Positions 1 to 8,498 of a stretch of 14,755 nt of DNA are shown here, one piece after another. The stretch is from the NCBI GenBank assembly GCA_900544635.1, contig UQVV01000021.1, positions 1 to 14,755 on the forward strand. The letters run 5' to 3'. The translations under genes and the position numbers were made by a program. How positions within the stretch are numbered: position 1 is the first letter of the stretch; the number at the start of each line of letters is the position of its first letter. The notes below the pieces were generated by a model. That model searched no databases, was not told the origin of the DNA, and worked only from the letters and a program-made list of their open reading frames with translations. Source of the stretch: an uncultured Cloacibacillus sp. (GTDB taxonomy: Bacteria; Synergistota; Synergistia; Synergistales; Synergistaceae).

Positions 1-20
1 TCTCCCGCCGCCGTTTTTTT
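1..20 (+). terminator. Possible 3' half of an upstream terminator
   Basis: The window opens with a C/G-rich stretch running directly into seven Ts (14-20). This looks like the descending arm and U tract of a Rho-independent terminator whose first arm lies outside the window. The pairing arm cannot be seen, so this is inference only. Confidence 0.3.
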
Positions 21-26
21 GTGTTG

Positions 27-32
27 TATAAT
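27..32 (+). promoter_or_regulatory. Candidate -10 box upstream of the M48 peptidase gene
   Basis: A perfect TATAAT stands at 27-32, in the only AT-rich patch before the first gene. No good -35 hexamer is seen 16-18 bases upstream, where the sequence is C/G-rich. Transcription from about position 39 would give a leader of about 60 bases before the ATG at 102. It also argues against the GTG at 21 as the translation start, because that codon would lie upstream of the transcript. Confidence 0.4.
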
Positions 33-101
33 ATAAAAGCGGAAGATTCGCGGCGAGTACGCGCGCCGCGGAATGAATCGCAAAGCAGGGAGCGTGACCG
101 G

Positions 102-1211
102 ATGGCGAAAAAAATTTTTTCTTTGATAATCGCGCTCGCGCTTCTCGCGGCGGCCGGAGCGGCATACGCCGCCGCGTCGCCGGAGCCGAGCGATAAGACC
201 ATAAAACGCGAAATAAAGCTGGGCCGCAAGAGCGCGGCCGAAATAGAGAAGCACGTGCCGCGCGTCCTCAATCCGTCGGTCGAGGCGAAGCTCTCGATGA
301 TAGCAGCGCGCCTCATCCCGCACATGCAGCGCGAGCTTGAATACGAGGTGCGCATACTCGAGATGGAGCAGCCGAACGCCTTCTCGCTGCCCGGCGGCAT
401 GACCTACATCACGACGGGGATGCTCGACTTCCTAAAAAGCGAGGACGAGATAGCTGCGGTGCTCTGCCATGAATTCGTCCACGCAGACCGCGCGCACGGC
501 ATAGTGCAGGCGCGGCGCAACAACAGGCTGAACCTGCTGACGCTCGCCGGGCTCATAGCCGCGACGCAGGCCGGAGAGGGCGGCGCGGGAATAGCGGCGA
601 TGGCCGGCGGCATCCAGACGGCGATGATGAACACCTACAGCATAGATTTGGAAAAAGAGGCCGACGCGATGGGCATCGACATACTTTACCGCGCGGGCTA
701 CAACCCGGCGGCGATGCTCACGATGATGGAGCGCATGAACGTCGAGCGCCTCAAGCGCGCGCAGTACGAGCTAGGCATATTCCAGACGCACCCCGAGGCC
801 GACGAGCGCGTCGACGCGGCGCTCAAATATCTCCGCGAAAAAGGCATAGACATACAGCGTAAGGATGTCGTCAAGAAGCTTCGCGTCAAGGTCGATGAAG
901 AGGGCGGCAGGGTCGTGCTGCGCATAGACGAGACGGAGTTCCTCTCCGCGCCTGCCGGCGGCGAAGCGCGCGCGCTTCTCGACAAAACGGCGAAACGGCT
1001 GGACGAGACGCTCGAGCTTGAGCTTCTGCCCTACGATATCCGCGTGAGCGAGCTCGGCGGCGAACGCAGCCTCGTCATCGGACGCGAGACGATACTGCGC
1101 GAGGACGAACTGCTTCCCGGAATGCCGGAGCTTCCTGTGCTGCGCGACCGCGTCATGGAAGCGGTCAACCTCGCGCGCCGCGGAGGCATTCTCACAGATT
1201 ATTATGAATAA
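102..1211 (+). CDS. Exported M48-family zinc metallopeptidase (BepA/Oma1-like catalytic domain)
   Basis: A secreted or periplasmic zinc endopeptidase of 369 residues; family members clear misfolded envelope proteins. The N-terminus has a lysine-rich start, a hydrophobic core (about residues 6-20) and an AYA|AA signal-peptidase site near residue 23, with no lipobox. The zinc site is HEFVH (H123, E124, H127), and the third ligand is probably E186 in the EKEADAMG motif. A later HPEADERV stretch matches the usual M48 HP..ERV signature. The start chosen is ATG 102, with AGGGAG nine bases upstream; a GTG at 21 is in frame but overlaps the -10 box and would hide the signal peptide. Unlike BepA, there is no obvious TPR tail: the last 115 or so residues are a charged, strand-rich region I do not recognise. 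The gene is followed 51 bases later by dnaX. The substrate is unknown. Confidence 0.85.
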   Translation: MAKKIFSLIIALALLAAAGAAYAAASPEPSDKTIKREIKLGRKSAAEIEKHVPRVLNPSVEAKLSMIAARLIPHMQRELEYEVRILEMEQPNAFSLPGGMTYITTGMLDFLKSEDEIAAVLCHEFVHADRAHGIVQARRNNRLNLLTLAGLIAATQAGEGGAGIAAMAGGIQTAMMNTYSIDLEKEADAMGIDILYRAGYNPAAMLTMMERMNVERLKRAQYELGIFQTHPEADERVDAALKYLREKGIDIQRKDVVKKLRVKVDEEGGRVVLRIDETEFLSAPAGGEARALLDKTAKRLDETLELELLPYDIRVSELGGERSLVIGRETILREDELLPGMPELPVLRDRVMEAVNLARRGGILTDYYE

Positions 1212-1262
1212 AGGCCGCCTGTCCGCGTCGAGCGGCGCGGCGTGGCTTTGAGGAGGAGTTAT

Positions 1263-3032
1263 ATGTATATATCTTTGTACCGCCGTTACAGGCCGCAGAC
1301 CTTCTCCGACATGGTCGGGCAGAGCGCGGCGGTCGGAGTTCTCATGGAATCCCTGCGGGAGGGCTCTCTCGGCCACGCCTACCTCTTCTCGGGGCCGCGC
1401 GGCTGCGGCAAGACCTCGGCGGCGCGCCTCGTCGCGAAATCACTCGACTGTCTGAACCGCAAGGACGACTACGAGCCGTGCGGCGTCTGCGAAAACTGCC
1501 GCGCCATAGCGGCGGGCGAACACCTCGACGTAATAGAGATAGACGGCGCGTCGAACCGCGGCATCGGCGAGATACGCGACCTCAAGAGCCACGTCAACCT
1601 GAAGCCGCTCTCCGCGGCCTACAAGGTCTACATCATAGACGAAGTCCACATGCTCACCGAGCAGGCCTTCAACGCGCTGCTCAAAACGCTGGAGGAGCCG
1701 CCGTCGAACGTCGTATTCCTTCTCGCGACGACGGAGCCGCACAAGGTTCCCGTCACGATACGCTCGCGCTGCCAGCACATCCCGTTCCACAGAATAACGA
1801 TAGCGGACACCGTCGACAGGCTGAAGTATGTCTGCGCGCAGGAGAACATCGAGGCGGAGGACGAAGCCGTCTGGGAGCTTGCGCGGCAGGCCGACGGCGC
1901 GCTGCGCGACGCACTCTCGCTGACGGAGCAGGCCGTGGCGCTGGGACGCGGACGGCTTTCGCTCGACAGCGTAAAAGAGCTGACCGGCGGCAGCAGCCGC
2001 ACGGAGCTCGAAAAATGGGTGACGCAGATGCGCGCCGCCCCGCAGGAGGCCGCCTCGGCGCTCCATTCCATAATGGCGCGCGGCATCTCGTCGGAGCGGC
2101 TCTGCGAGTCGCTTTTCGTGCTCTTCCGCGATTTATGGCTCTACTCGCTGTGGGGCGAAAAGGCGCTTGAGGCGCTCGAAACCTCCTCAGCCGAGCGCGA
2201 TTACCTCGCCTCGGAGGCGGCGCACTGGGACGCGGCGAAGCTCAAGGCCGCATGCGAGCTCTGCAACGGCCTGCTGCCGCGCGCGCACTACGGCATGAAG
2301 GGCGACATCTTCAGCGGAGTCGTATTCATGGAGCTGCAGAGCATAATCAACGGAGAGATTCGCAGCGAGCAGGCTCGGAGCGTCACGCAGAGCCGCGCCG
2401 CCTCGCCCGCAGCTGCGGCGGTAAGCCGGGCGCTCGAGCCGGAAGCCTACGCTGCGCCGCAGCCTCGCGCTGAAAGCGCGCCCGCCGCGCCGCAGCCGGA
2501 AAAGCCCGCCGCCGCGGAAACGCGCGCGGAGCGTCCTCAAAGCGCTGCGCAGCCCAAGCCTCGAGTCAGCGAGGATGCCGCCTGCCGCCCGGCAGGCGGC
2601 GCGGAGCTTTTTATGAAGCTTGCGTCGCTTCTGCCCGAGAGCGACAGGCTCGCGGTCTCCGCCGCGCTGCTCGATGCTGCGCTCGTCCGCGGAGATAAGG
2701 GAATAGAGATAGAATTCGAGCGCGAGATGCCGGCGAGGAACTTCCTCTCCGTCGCGCACAACAGGAAGGAGCTGTGCGCCGCCGCCGCGAAGCTGTGGAA
2801 CATCGAGGGCGCGGCAGATGCGCAGCTGACGGAGGCCGTACGCGCGGAGCCCGAACCGGTTCCCCCCGCCGTGCAGCCGGAGCCCAAGCCGCAGCCCCGC
2901 GAAGAGGCTCGCCCGGCGCAGCCCTCCGCCGGCGCTCCGCTCTCGGCGATACTGCGTAAGGCCGGAGCGGAGCTGCTCTACGTCAGAAGCGCGGACATGA
3001 GCGACGAAGAAACGTCGGAAGGAAATGAATAA
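1263..3032 (+). CDS. dnaX: DNA polymerase III subunit tau (clamp-loader ATPase)
   Basis: The motor subunit of the clamp loader, 589 residues, which opens the beta clamp and ties together the replicase polymerases. The AAA+ module shows Walker A GPRGCGKT (44-51), a zinc knuckle with C63, C73, C76 and C79, Walker B IIDE (D126, E127), sensor 1 (LLATTEPHKVP) and the arginine finger in SRC (R169). A helical collar domain follows to about residue 365. Then come an Ala/Pro/Glu-rich linker, a short globular part (about 450-525), and a second Ala/Pro-rich stretch. The start chosen is ATG 1263, with AGGAGGAG a few bases upstream; an ATG at 1242 lies before this ribosome-binding site. No A-rich slippery heptamer was found, so a frameshifted gamma form is not predicted. 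The gene sits 3 bases before dnaE. Confidence 0.95.
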   Translation: MYISLYRRYRPQTFSDMVGQSAAVGVLMESLREGSLGHAYLFSGPRGCGKTSAARLVAKSLDCLNRKDDYEPCGVCENCRAIAAGEHLDVIEIDGASNRGIGEIRDLKSHVNLKPLSAAYKVYIIDEVHMLTEQAFNALLKTLEEPPSNVVFLLATTEPHKVPVTIRSRCQHIPFHRITIADTVDRLKYVCAQENIEAEDEAVWELARQADGALRDALSLTEQAVALGRGRLSLDSVKELTGGSSRTELEKWVTQMRAAPQEAASALHSIMARGISSERLCESLFVLFRDLWLYSLWGEKALEALETSSAERDYLASEAAHWDAAKLKAACELCNGLLPRAHYGMKGDIFSGVVFMELQSIINGEIRSEQARSVTQSRAASPAAAAVSRALEPEAYAAPQPRAESAPAAPQPEKPAAAETRAERPQSAAQPKPRVSEDAACRPAGGAELFMKLASLLPESDRLAVSAALLDAALVRGDKGIEIEFEREMPARNFLSVAHNRKELCAAAAKLWNIEGAADAQLTEAVRAEPEPVPPAVQPEPKPQPREEARPAQPSAGAPLSAILRKAGAELLYVRSADMSDEETSEGNE

Positions 3033-3035
3033 ATA

Positions 3036-6000
3036 ATGTCAGACAAACCATTCGTACATCTTCACGTACATACGGAATACAGCCTTCTCGACGGAGCCAA
3101 CAAATGCTCCGCGCTCGCAGCCGCGGCGCAGGAGATGGGGATGGACTCCGTCGCGATAACAGACCACGGCGTCATGTTCGGCTGCGTCGAGTTCTACAAC
3201 GCCTGCAACGCCGCCGGAGTCAAGCCGATACTCGGCTGCGAGGTCTACGTCGACCCGAACGGACACACCTGCCGCGAAGGCAAGGGGCAGAACCACCTCA
3301 TACTGCTCGCCGAAAACGAAGAGGGCTACTACAACCTCACGAAGCTCGTCTCAATCGCGAACACCGACGGCTTTTACTACAAGCCGCGCATAGACCACGA
3401 CCTTCTCGCGCGCTACAGCAAGGGGCTGATATGCTCGTCGGCCTGCCTCGGCGGCGAGATACCGCAGCTCATCATGAGCGGCGACATAGAGGGCGCGGAG
3501 CGGCGCGCCGGCATGTACAGCGACATAATGGGGAAGGGCAACTTCTTCCTTGAGGTGCAGTCGAACAGCATACCGGAGCAGGCGCTCGTCAACAAGACGC
3601 TCGTCGAGATGTCGAAGAAGCTCGACCTTCCGCTCATCGCGACGAACGACTCCCATTACATGAAGCAGAGCGACGCGGAGTGGCACGACATACTTCTCTG
3701 CGTGCAGACTGGCAGCCTCGTCTCCGACGAGCGGCGCTACCGTTTCCAGGGCAACGACTACTACTTCCGCTCGCCGGAGGAGATGTGGGCGATTTTCGGA
3801 AACGACCTGCCGGAGTCGCTGATCAACACGCAGCGCATCGCCGACCGGTGCAGCGTAAAGCTCAAGATGGGCCACTACTATCTGCCGGAGTTCCCGCTCC
3901 CCGAGGGCGAGACGCTCACGACGCACCTGCGCAGGATGGCCGCCGAAGGGCTGCGCCGCAGGCTCAAGACCGAAAATCCGCCGCAGAACTATCTCGAACG
4001 TCTCGAATACGAGCTCGACATAATAGAGCAGATGGACTTCCCGGGATATTTCTGCATAGTCTCCGACATCATAGTCGCGGCGAAGTCGAAGCACATTCCG
4101 ATAGGGCCGGGACGCGGCTCCGCCGCTGGCTCGCTCGTCGCCTACTCGCTCGGCATCACCGACCTCGACCCGATACGCTACAATCTGCTCTTTGAACGCT
4201 TCCTGAACCCGGAACGCATAAGCATGCCCGATATCGACACCGACGTATCGGACAAGGGCCGCGACGAGCTCATCGCCTACATAGTGGAGAAGTACGGCTC
4301 GGACAAGGTCTCGCAGATAGTCACCTTCGGACGCATGAAGAGCCGCGGCGCGATAAAGGACGTCGGCCGCGCGCTCGGCATATCGATACCGGAGGTCAAC
4401 GCGATAACGAAGCTCATACCCGCAATGCCGACCTCCGACATCAAGGACATCAAGAGTGCGCTCGCGGGCGTCCCGGACCTAAAGGCCGCCTACGATTCAA
4501 AGCCCGAGATAAAGAAACTCATCGACACGGCGATACATATAGAGGGGCTCGCGCGCCACTGCTCGCAGCACGCGGCGGGCGTCGTCATAACGCCGAAGCC
4601 GACCAACGACATGGTGCCCGTGCGCAAATTCGGCGAGAACCAGATAGCGACGCAGTACTCGATGGAATATGTCGAGAAGCTCGGCCTCGTCAAAATGGAC
4701 TTCCTCGGCCTGCGCACGCTCTCCGTCCTCGACGGAGCCGTCAAGAACATCGAAAGCAACGGCAAGGGGCACATCGACCTCAACGAAATACCGATAGACG
4801 ACGCGAAAACCTACGACATGCTCCAGCGCGGGGACACGCTTGGCGTATTCCAGCTCGAATCGTCGGGCATGACGGCGCTCGTGCGGCGGCTTCGCCCCGA
4901 CTGCTTCGAGGACATGATCGCGCTCGTCGCGCTCTACCGCCCGGGGCCGCTCGAAAGCGGAATGGTCGACACCTACGTCAAGTGCAAGCACGGCGAGGAA
5001 AAGGTCCACTATCTCCATCCGCGGCTCGAGCCTTACATGAAGGACACCTACGGCGTCATCCTCTACCAGGAGCAGGTCATGCAGAGCGCGCGCGAGCTCG
5101 CGGGCTACACGCTCGGCGAAGCGGACCTACTGCGCCGCGCGATGGGAAAGAAGAAAAAAGAGGTAATGGAGAAGGAGCGCGCCAAATTCGTCGACGGGGC
5201 CGTGAGCAACGGCGTCGACGCGAAGCAGGCGGGCGACATCTTCGACATCATAGAGAAGTTCGCGGGCTACGGCTTCAACAAATCGCACAGCGCCGCCTAC
5301 GGCCTCATCGCATACTGGACCGCGTGGCTCAAGGCCAACTACGGAGCCGAGTACCTTGCATCGTACCTTTCGAGCCTTATCGGTTCGAAGATGGAGGTGC
5401 TCGGGCAGTACATCCGCGCCGTGCGCGACGCGGGATACGACGTACTGCCGCCCGACATCAACGAGTCGAAGGAGGATTTCACCGTCATCGGCGAGGTCAT
5501 CAGGCTCGGGCTCTCGGCAATAGGCAAGGTCGGAGACGCGGCCGTCGCGAACATCATAGAGAACAGGGCAAAGGGCGGCAAGTTCGCCTCGTTGTGGGAC
5601 TTCCTATCGCGCGTCGACACGAGGCAGGTAAATCGCGGCGTCGTCGAAAACCTCATAAAGTCCGGAGCCTTCGACAGCCTCGACCCGAACCGCGCGAAGC
5701 TGCTAAACGCGCTGCCGCAGCTCACGGAGCTCGCCGCGCGCCGCGCGCAGAACACAAACCAGGCCTCGCTCTTCGGCGACGACGAGGAGGACTTCTTCAC
5801 GCCCGAGATGGAGGAGGTCCCCGATTTCAGCGAGCGGCAGAAGCTCGACCTCGAGAAGGAGAGCATGGGGCTCTACATATCGGGCCACCCGTTCGACCAG
5901 TACGAGCCGTCGGTCGAGCCGTACATCACCTGTCCCGTCGGCGACCTGCCGAACTGGCGCTCGCACCAGCCCGCCGTCACCGCTGGGCTGCTGACCAACT

Positions 6001-6452
6001 TCACGGAGAAGTTCAGCAAGGCCGGCAACCCGTTCGGCACCGCGGTCATCGAGGACAACAGAGGCACGGTCGACATGCTCATATTTGGCAAGCGCTGGCC
6101 GCTCTACAAGCACACGCTACAGAAGGGCGCGCTCTATTTCGTGAAGGGGCAGCCGAAGGACGACCGCGGCGTCTCGCTGATGGTCGACGACATATATTCC
6201 GAAGAGGAGTACAAAGAGAAGCTCGAGCGGCGCGCCGTGATAACAGTCGAAAGCGACGGCCTCGGCGATAAATTCTACGACGGGCTCTTCTCGATACTGC
6301 GCGCGCACCCGGGCAGGTGCGAGCTGATAATCAAGCTGCACGGTTCGGCGGAGACTTCCGTCTCGCTGATAAGGAACATAAAGGTAGACGTTACGGACGA
6401 GCTCAGAAAAGAGCTCGAAGACTACTCGAACGGGCTTGTGAGCTGCCTTTAG
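3036..6452 (+). CDS. dnaE: DNA polymerase III alpha subunit (replicative DNA polymerase)
   Basis: The catalytic subunit of the replicative polymerase, 1138 residues, normal for DnaE. The N-terminal PHP domain keeps all nine metal ligands expected of an active site: H10, H12, D19, H44, E69, H87, C137, D205 and H207. The polymerase active site is PDIDTD (398-403, catalytic D401 and D403) with D555 in VKMDFLGL, the same numbering as in E. coli. The fingers, HhH region and a C-terminal OB fold (about 970-1060) follow. QASLF at 909-913 matches the beta-clamp-binding motif. The ATG at 3036 has GGAAGGAA 11 bases upstream. The gene is 3 bases from the dnaX stop and surely co-transcribed with it; mtrB starts 15 bases downstream. 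Confidence 0.97.
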   Translation: MSDKPFVHLHVHTEYSLLDGANKCSALAAAAQEMGMDSVAITDHGVMFGCVEFYNACNAAGVKPILGCEVYVDPNGHTCREGKGQNHLILLAENEEGYYNLTKLVSIANTDGFYYKPRIDHDLLARYSKGLICSSACLGGEIPQLIMSGDIEGAERRAGMYSDIMGKGNFFLEVQSNSIPEQALVNKTLVEMSKKLDLPLIATNDSHYMKQSDAEWHDILLCVQTGSLVSDERRYRFQGNDYYFRSPEEMWAIFGNDLPESLINTQRIADRCSVKLKMGHYYLPEFPLPEGETLTTHLRRMAAEGLRRRLKTENPPQNYLERLEYELDIIEQMDFPGYFCIVSDIIVAAKSKHIPIGPGRGSAAGSLVAYSLGITDLDPIRYNLLFERFLNPERISMPDIDTDVSDKGRDELIAYIVEKYGSDKVSQIVTFGRMKSRGAIKDVGRALGISIPEVNAITKLIPAMPTSDIKDIKSALAGVPDLKAAYDSKPEIKKLIDTAIHIEGLARHCSQHAAGVVITPKPTNDMVPVRKFGENQIATQYSMEYVEKLGLVKMDFLGLRTLSVLDGAVKNIESNGKGHIDLNEIPIDDAKTYDMLQRGDTLGVFQLESSGMTALVRRLRPDCFEDMIALVALYRPGPLESGMVDTYVKCKHGEEKVHYLHPRLEPYMKDTYGVILYQEQVMQSARELAGYTLGEADLLRRAMGKKKKEVMEKERAKFVDGAVSNGVDAKQAGDIFDIIEKFAGYGFNKSHSAAYGLIAYWTAWLKANYGAEYLASYLSSLIGSKMEVLGQYIRAVRDAGYDVLPPDINESKEDFTVIGEVIRLGLSAIGKVGDAAVANIIENRAKGGKFASLWDFLSRVDTRQVNRGVVENLIKSGAFDSLDPNRAKLLNALPQLTELAARRAQNTNQASLFGDDEEDFFTPEMEEVPDFSERQKLDLEKESMGLYISGHPFDQYEPSVEPYITCPVGDLPNWRSHQPAVTAGLLTNFTEKFSKAGNPFGTAVIEDNRGTVDMLIFGKRWPLYKHTLQKGALYFVKGQPKDDRGVSLMVDDIYSEEEYKEKLERRAVITVESDGLGDKFYDGLFSILRAHPGRCELIIKLHGSAETSVSLIRNIKVDVTDELRKELEDYSNGLVSCL

Positions 6453-6467
6453 GAAAGAGGGATAACA

Positions 6468-6713
6468 ATGACGAACAGCGGCGAAAACGGAGGAGCCGGA
6501 GACTACATCGCCATCAAGGCGCTCGAAAGCGGCGTCACCGTGACCGGAGTCACGCGCGGCGCGGAGAACAGATTTCTTCACACGGAGAAGCTCGAGGAGG
6601 GCGAGGTGTGGATCGCCCAGTTCACGGAGCACATCTCCGCGATGAAGATTCGCGGCCACGCGAAGGTGCTGACCGCATACGGCGAGATTGAAAGCGGAAA
6701 ACAGGAGAAATAG
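6468..6713 (+). CDS. mtrB: trp RNA-binding attenuation protein (TRAP)
   Basis: An 81-residue protein aligning without gaps over about 65 residues to Bacillus subtilis TRAP (as I recall its sequence), with four extra residues before the first strand. TRAP forms an 11-subunit ring which, when loaded with tryptophan, winds RNA carrying (G/U)AG repeats around itself to attenuate transcription or block translation of tryptophan genes. The ligand-contact residues are kept: T29, Q51, T53 and S57 (Bacillus T25, Q47, T49, S53). So are the RNA-binding residues K41, K60 and R62 (Bacillus K37, K56, R58). The core QFTEH.SA.K.RG and TAYGE blocks are nearly identical. ATG 6468 has AGAGGG six bases upstream. 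The gene lies between dnaE and pyk; no trp gene is in the window, so its RNA targets are elsewhere or unknown. Identification is firm; the regulon is not visible. Confidence 0.95.
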   Translation: MTNSGENGGAGDYIAIKALESGVTVTGVTRGAENRFLHTEKLEEGEVWIAQFTEHISAMKIRGHAKVLTAYGEIESGKQEK

Positions 6714-6738
6714 GAGAAAGCACAGAGGTATAGTAAAG
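6705..6738 (+). promoter_or_regulatory. Cluster of GAG/UAG triplets spanning the mtrB stop and pyk ribosome-binding site
   Basis: Triplets occur at GAG 6705, TAG 6711 (the mtrB stop), GAG 6714, GAG 6725, TAG 6731 and AAG 6736, just before the pyk ATG at 6741. Several are separated by the 2-3 bases TRAP prefers, but one gap is 0 and one is 8. The array is shorter than a typical 9-11 repeat site. Purine-rich Shine-Dalgarno sequence explains part of it by chance. Low-confidence candidate site. Confidence 0.2.
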
Positions 6739-6740
6739 GT

Positions 6741-8498
6741 ATGGAAAGAATCAAACGCAACGTAAAGATAGTATGCACCATCGGCCCGGCCTGCTGGGAC
6801 TACGACAAGCTCTTCGCGCTCGCGAAGGCGGGAATGAACGTCGCGCGGCTCAACTTCAGCCACGGCGACTACGAATCGCATCTGCGGACGCTCAAGAACG
6901 TCCGCGCGGTCGAGCAGGAGCTCCAGACGCCGATAGCCGTGCTGCTCGACACGAAGGGGCCGGAGATACGCACAGGAGAGCTGCCTGGCCACGGCAAGGT
7001 TACGGTGAAGTCCGACGGCGAATTCACGCTCTTCTTTGAGAAAAAAGAGGGGGACGAGCACGGAGTCTACATCGACTACCCGAAGCTCGCGAACGAGGTC
7101 AAGAAGGGCCAGAACATATTCATCGACGACGGCGCGATACATCTCGAGGTCGTTAAAACATCGCCCGAGGAGATAAAGTGCCGCGTCATAGTCGGCGGCG
7201 AGCTAGGCGAGCACAAGGGCGTCAACGTCCCCGGAGCCGACCTGTCGGTGCCCACGCTGACGGAGAAGGATATAGCCGACCTCAAATGGGGCGCGGAGAA
7301 CAACGTCGACTACGTCGCGGTCTCCTTCGTGCGCAGCAAGGAGGACATCATAGAGGTGCGCCGCGTCCTCGAAGCGGCGGGCGCGTCTGCGAAGATAATC
7401 GCGAAGATGGAGACGCGCCAGTCCGTAGACAACCTAGACGCGATACTCGAGGTCGTCGACGGCATGATGGTTGCGCGCGGCGACCTCGGAGTGGAGATGC
7501 GCACCGAGGACGTGCCGATGATACAGAAGGAGATAATCGAGCGCTGCCGTATGCAGGGCAAGCCCGTCATAGTGGCGACGCAGATGCTCGACTCGATGAT
7601 ACGCAACCCGCGCCCGACGCGCGCGGAGTCGAGCGACGTAGCGAACGCCGTCATCGACGGCGCGGACGCCGTAATGCTCTCGGGCGAGACTGCGGGCGGA
7701 AAATATCCCGTCGAGTCAGTCGAGACGATGAACAGGATAATAGTGCGGACGGAGCAGGACGTCGCGCTCTGGTGCCGCAAACCGCGCTCGCTCCCCGCGG
7801 TCTGCGAGACGGCGGACGCCGTGAGCCACGCGGCGCGCGACGTGGCGAAGGAGGTCGCGGCCGCGGCGATAGTGCCTCTCACCTCGAGCGGCATGACGGC
7901 GCGCATGGTCAGCAAATACCGCCCGACCTGCCCGATAATCGCTATGACTCCGTCGCTCTCGACGTGGCGGCAGCTCTCGCTCGTATGGGGCGTAATGCCG
8001 TGCATCTGCCCGATTACGCACCAGCTCGAGGAATCTCTGAAAAACGCCATCTCGCTGATAAAGCGCGAGTCGCTCGTCGCGAACGGCGACAACGTCGTCA
8101 TAATGTCCGGAATGCCGCTCGGCGAGCCCGGCAGTACGAACATGATAAACGTCATCCGCATAGCGAACGTCATAGCGCGCGGCCTCTCGCTTGTGCGCCG
8201 CCGCGTCACGGGCGTCGCCTGCAAGGCTTCGTCTCCGCAGGAGGCTTTGAAGAAAATTTCCGAAGACAAGATACTCGTCATAAAAAAGAGCGAGAAGGAA
8301 TACGTCCCGGCCTTTGAGAAGGCCGCGGCGGTCGTCACCGAGGAGGGCGGCCTCACCTCGCACGCGGGCGTCATATCGCTCGACCGCGGCATCCCGTGCA
8401 TCACGGACGCGGCGGGCATCATGGACAAGATAGAAGACGGAATGACCCTCACGATAGACGGGGTCCACGGCGTCGTCTACGCCGGAAAAGCCGACTGA
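6741..8498 (+). CDS. pyk: Pyruvate kinase with C-terminal PEP-utiliser domain
   Basis: Converts phosphoenolpyruvate and ADP to pyruvate and ATP, the last step of glycolysis, in the cytoplasm. At 585 residues it is the long form known from Bacillus and Geobacillus. The barrel starts with KIVCTIGPA and GMNVARLNFSHGDYE. K222 and E224 (AKME, usually KIE) and D248 (ARGDLGVE) form the catalytic and metal site; MLSGETAGGKYP follows. The allosteric C domain extends to about residue 475. Residues about 500-585 form a swivelling PEP-utiliser domain with GGLTSHAGV, its histidine at 541. ATG 6741 has AGAGG 12 bases upstream. It is 27 bases after mtrB, and nfo starts within its stop codon. Confidence 0.96.
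   Translation: MERIKRNVKIVCTIGPACWDYDKLFALAKAGMNVARLNFSHGDYESHLRTLKNVRAVEQELQTPIAVLLDTKGPEIRTGELPGHGKVTVKSDGEFTLFFEKKEGDEHGVYIDYPKLANEVKKGQNIFIDDGAIHLEVVKTSPEEIKCRVIVGGELGEHKGVNVPGADLSVPTLTEKDIADLKWGAENNVDYVAVSFVRSKEDIIEVRRVLEAAGASAKIIAKMETRQSVDNLDAILEVVDGMMVARGDLGVEMRTEDVPMIQKEIIERCRMQGKPVIVATQMLDSMIRNPRPTRAESSDVANAVIDGADAVMLSGETAGGKYPVESVETMNRIIVRTEQDVALWCRKPRSLPAVCETADAVSHAARDVAKEVAAAAIVPLTSSGMTARMVSKYRPTCPIIAMTPSLSTWRQLSLVWGVMPCICPITHQLEESLKNAISLIKRESLVANGDNVVIMSGMPLGEPGSTNMINVIRIANVIARGLSLVRRRVTGVACKASSPQEALKKISEDKILVIKKSEKEYVPAFEKAAAVVTEEGGLTSHAGVISLDRGIPCITDAAGIMDKIEDGMTLTIDGVHGVVYAGKAD

Noticed and set aside
21..101. Upstream GTG start extending the M48 peptidase by 27 residues
   Set aside because: The GTG overlaps the TATAAT box and has no ribosome-binding site. 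The ATG at 102 has one and begins a clean signal peptide.
1212..1262. Terminator between the M48 gene and dnaX
   Set aside because: GC-rich short inverted repeats can be drawn, but no T tract follows and the dnaX ribosome-binding site begins at once.
1263..3032. Programmed frameshift in dnaX making a gamma form
   Set aside because: No A-AAA-AAG-like slippery heptamer or long A run was found; the only short runs are AAAA near 2158 and 2499.
6117..7142. Long minus-strand open frame of 341 codons
   Set aside because: It lies antisense to dnaE, mtrB and pyk, all well-supported genes. Long antisense frames are expected from the strong third-position G/C bias, and it shows no recognisable domain.
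7178..8317. Plus-strand open frame of 379 codons in another frame of pyk
   Set aside because: An Arg-rich translation (GC frame artefact) fully inside a conserved enzyme gene.
7310..8452. Long minus-strand open frame of 380 codons within pyk
   Set aside because: A Ser/Arg/Ala-rich shadow of pyk with no motif and no ribosome-binding site.
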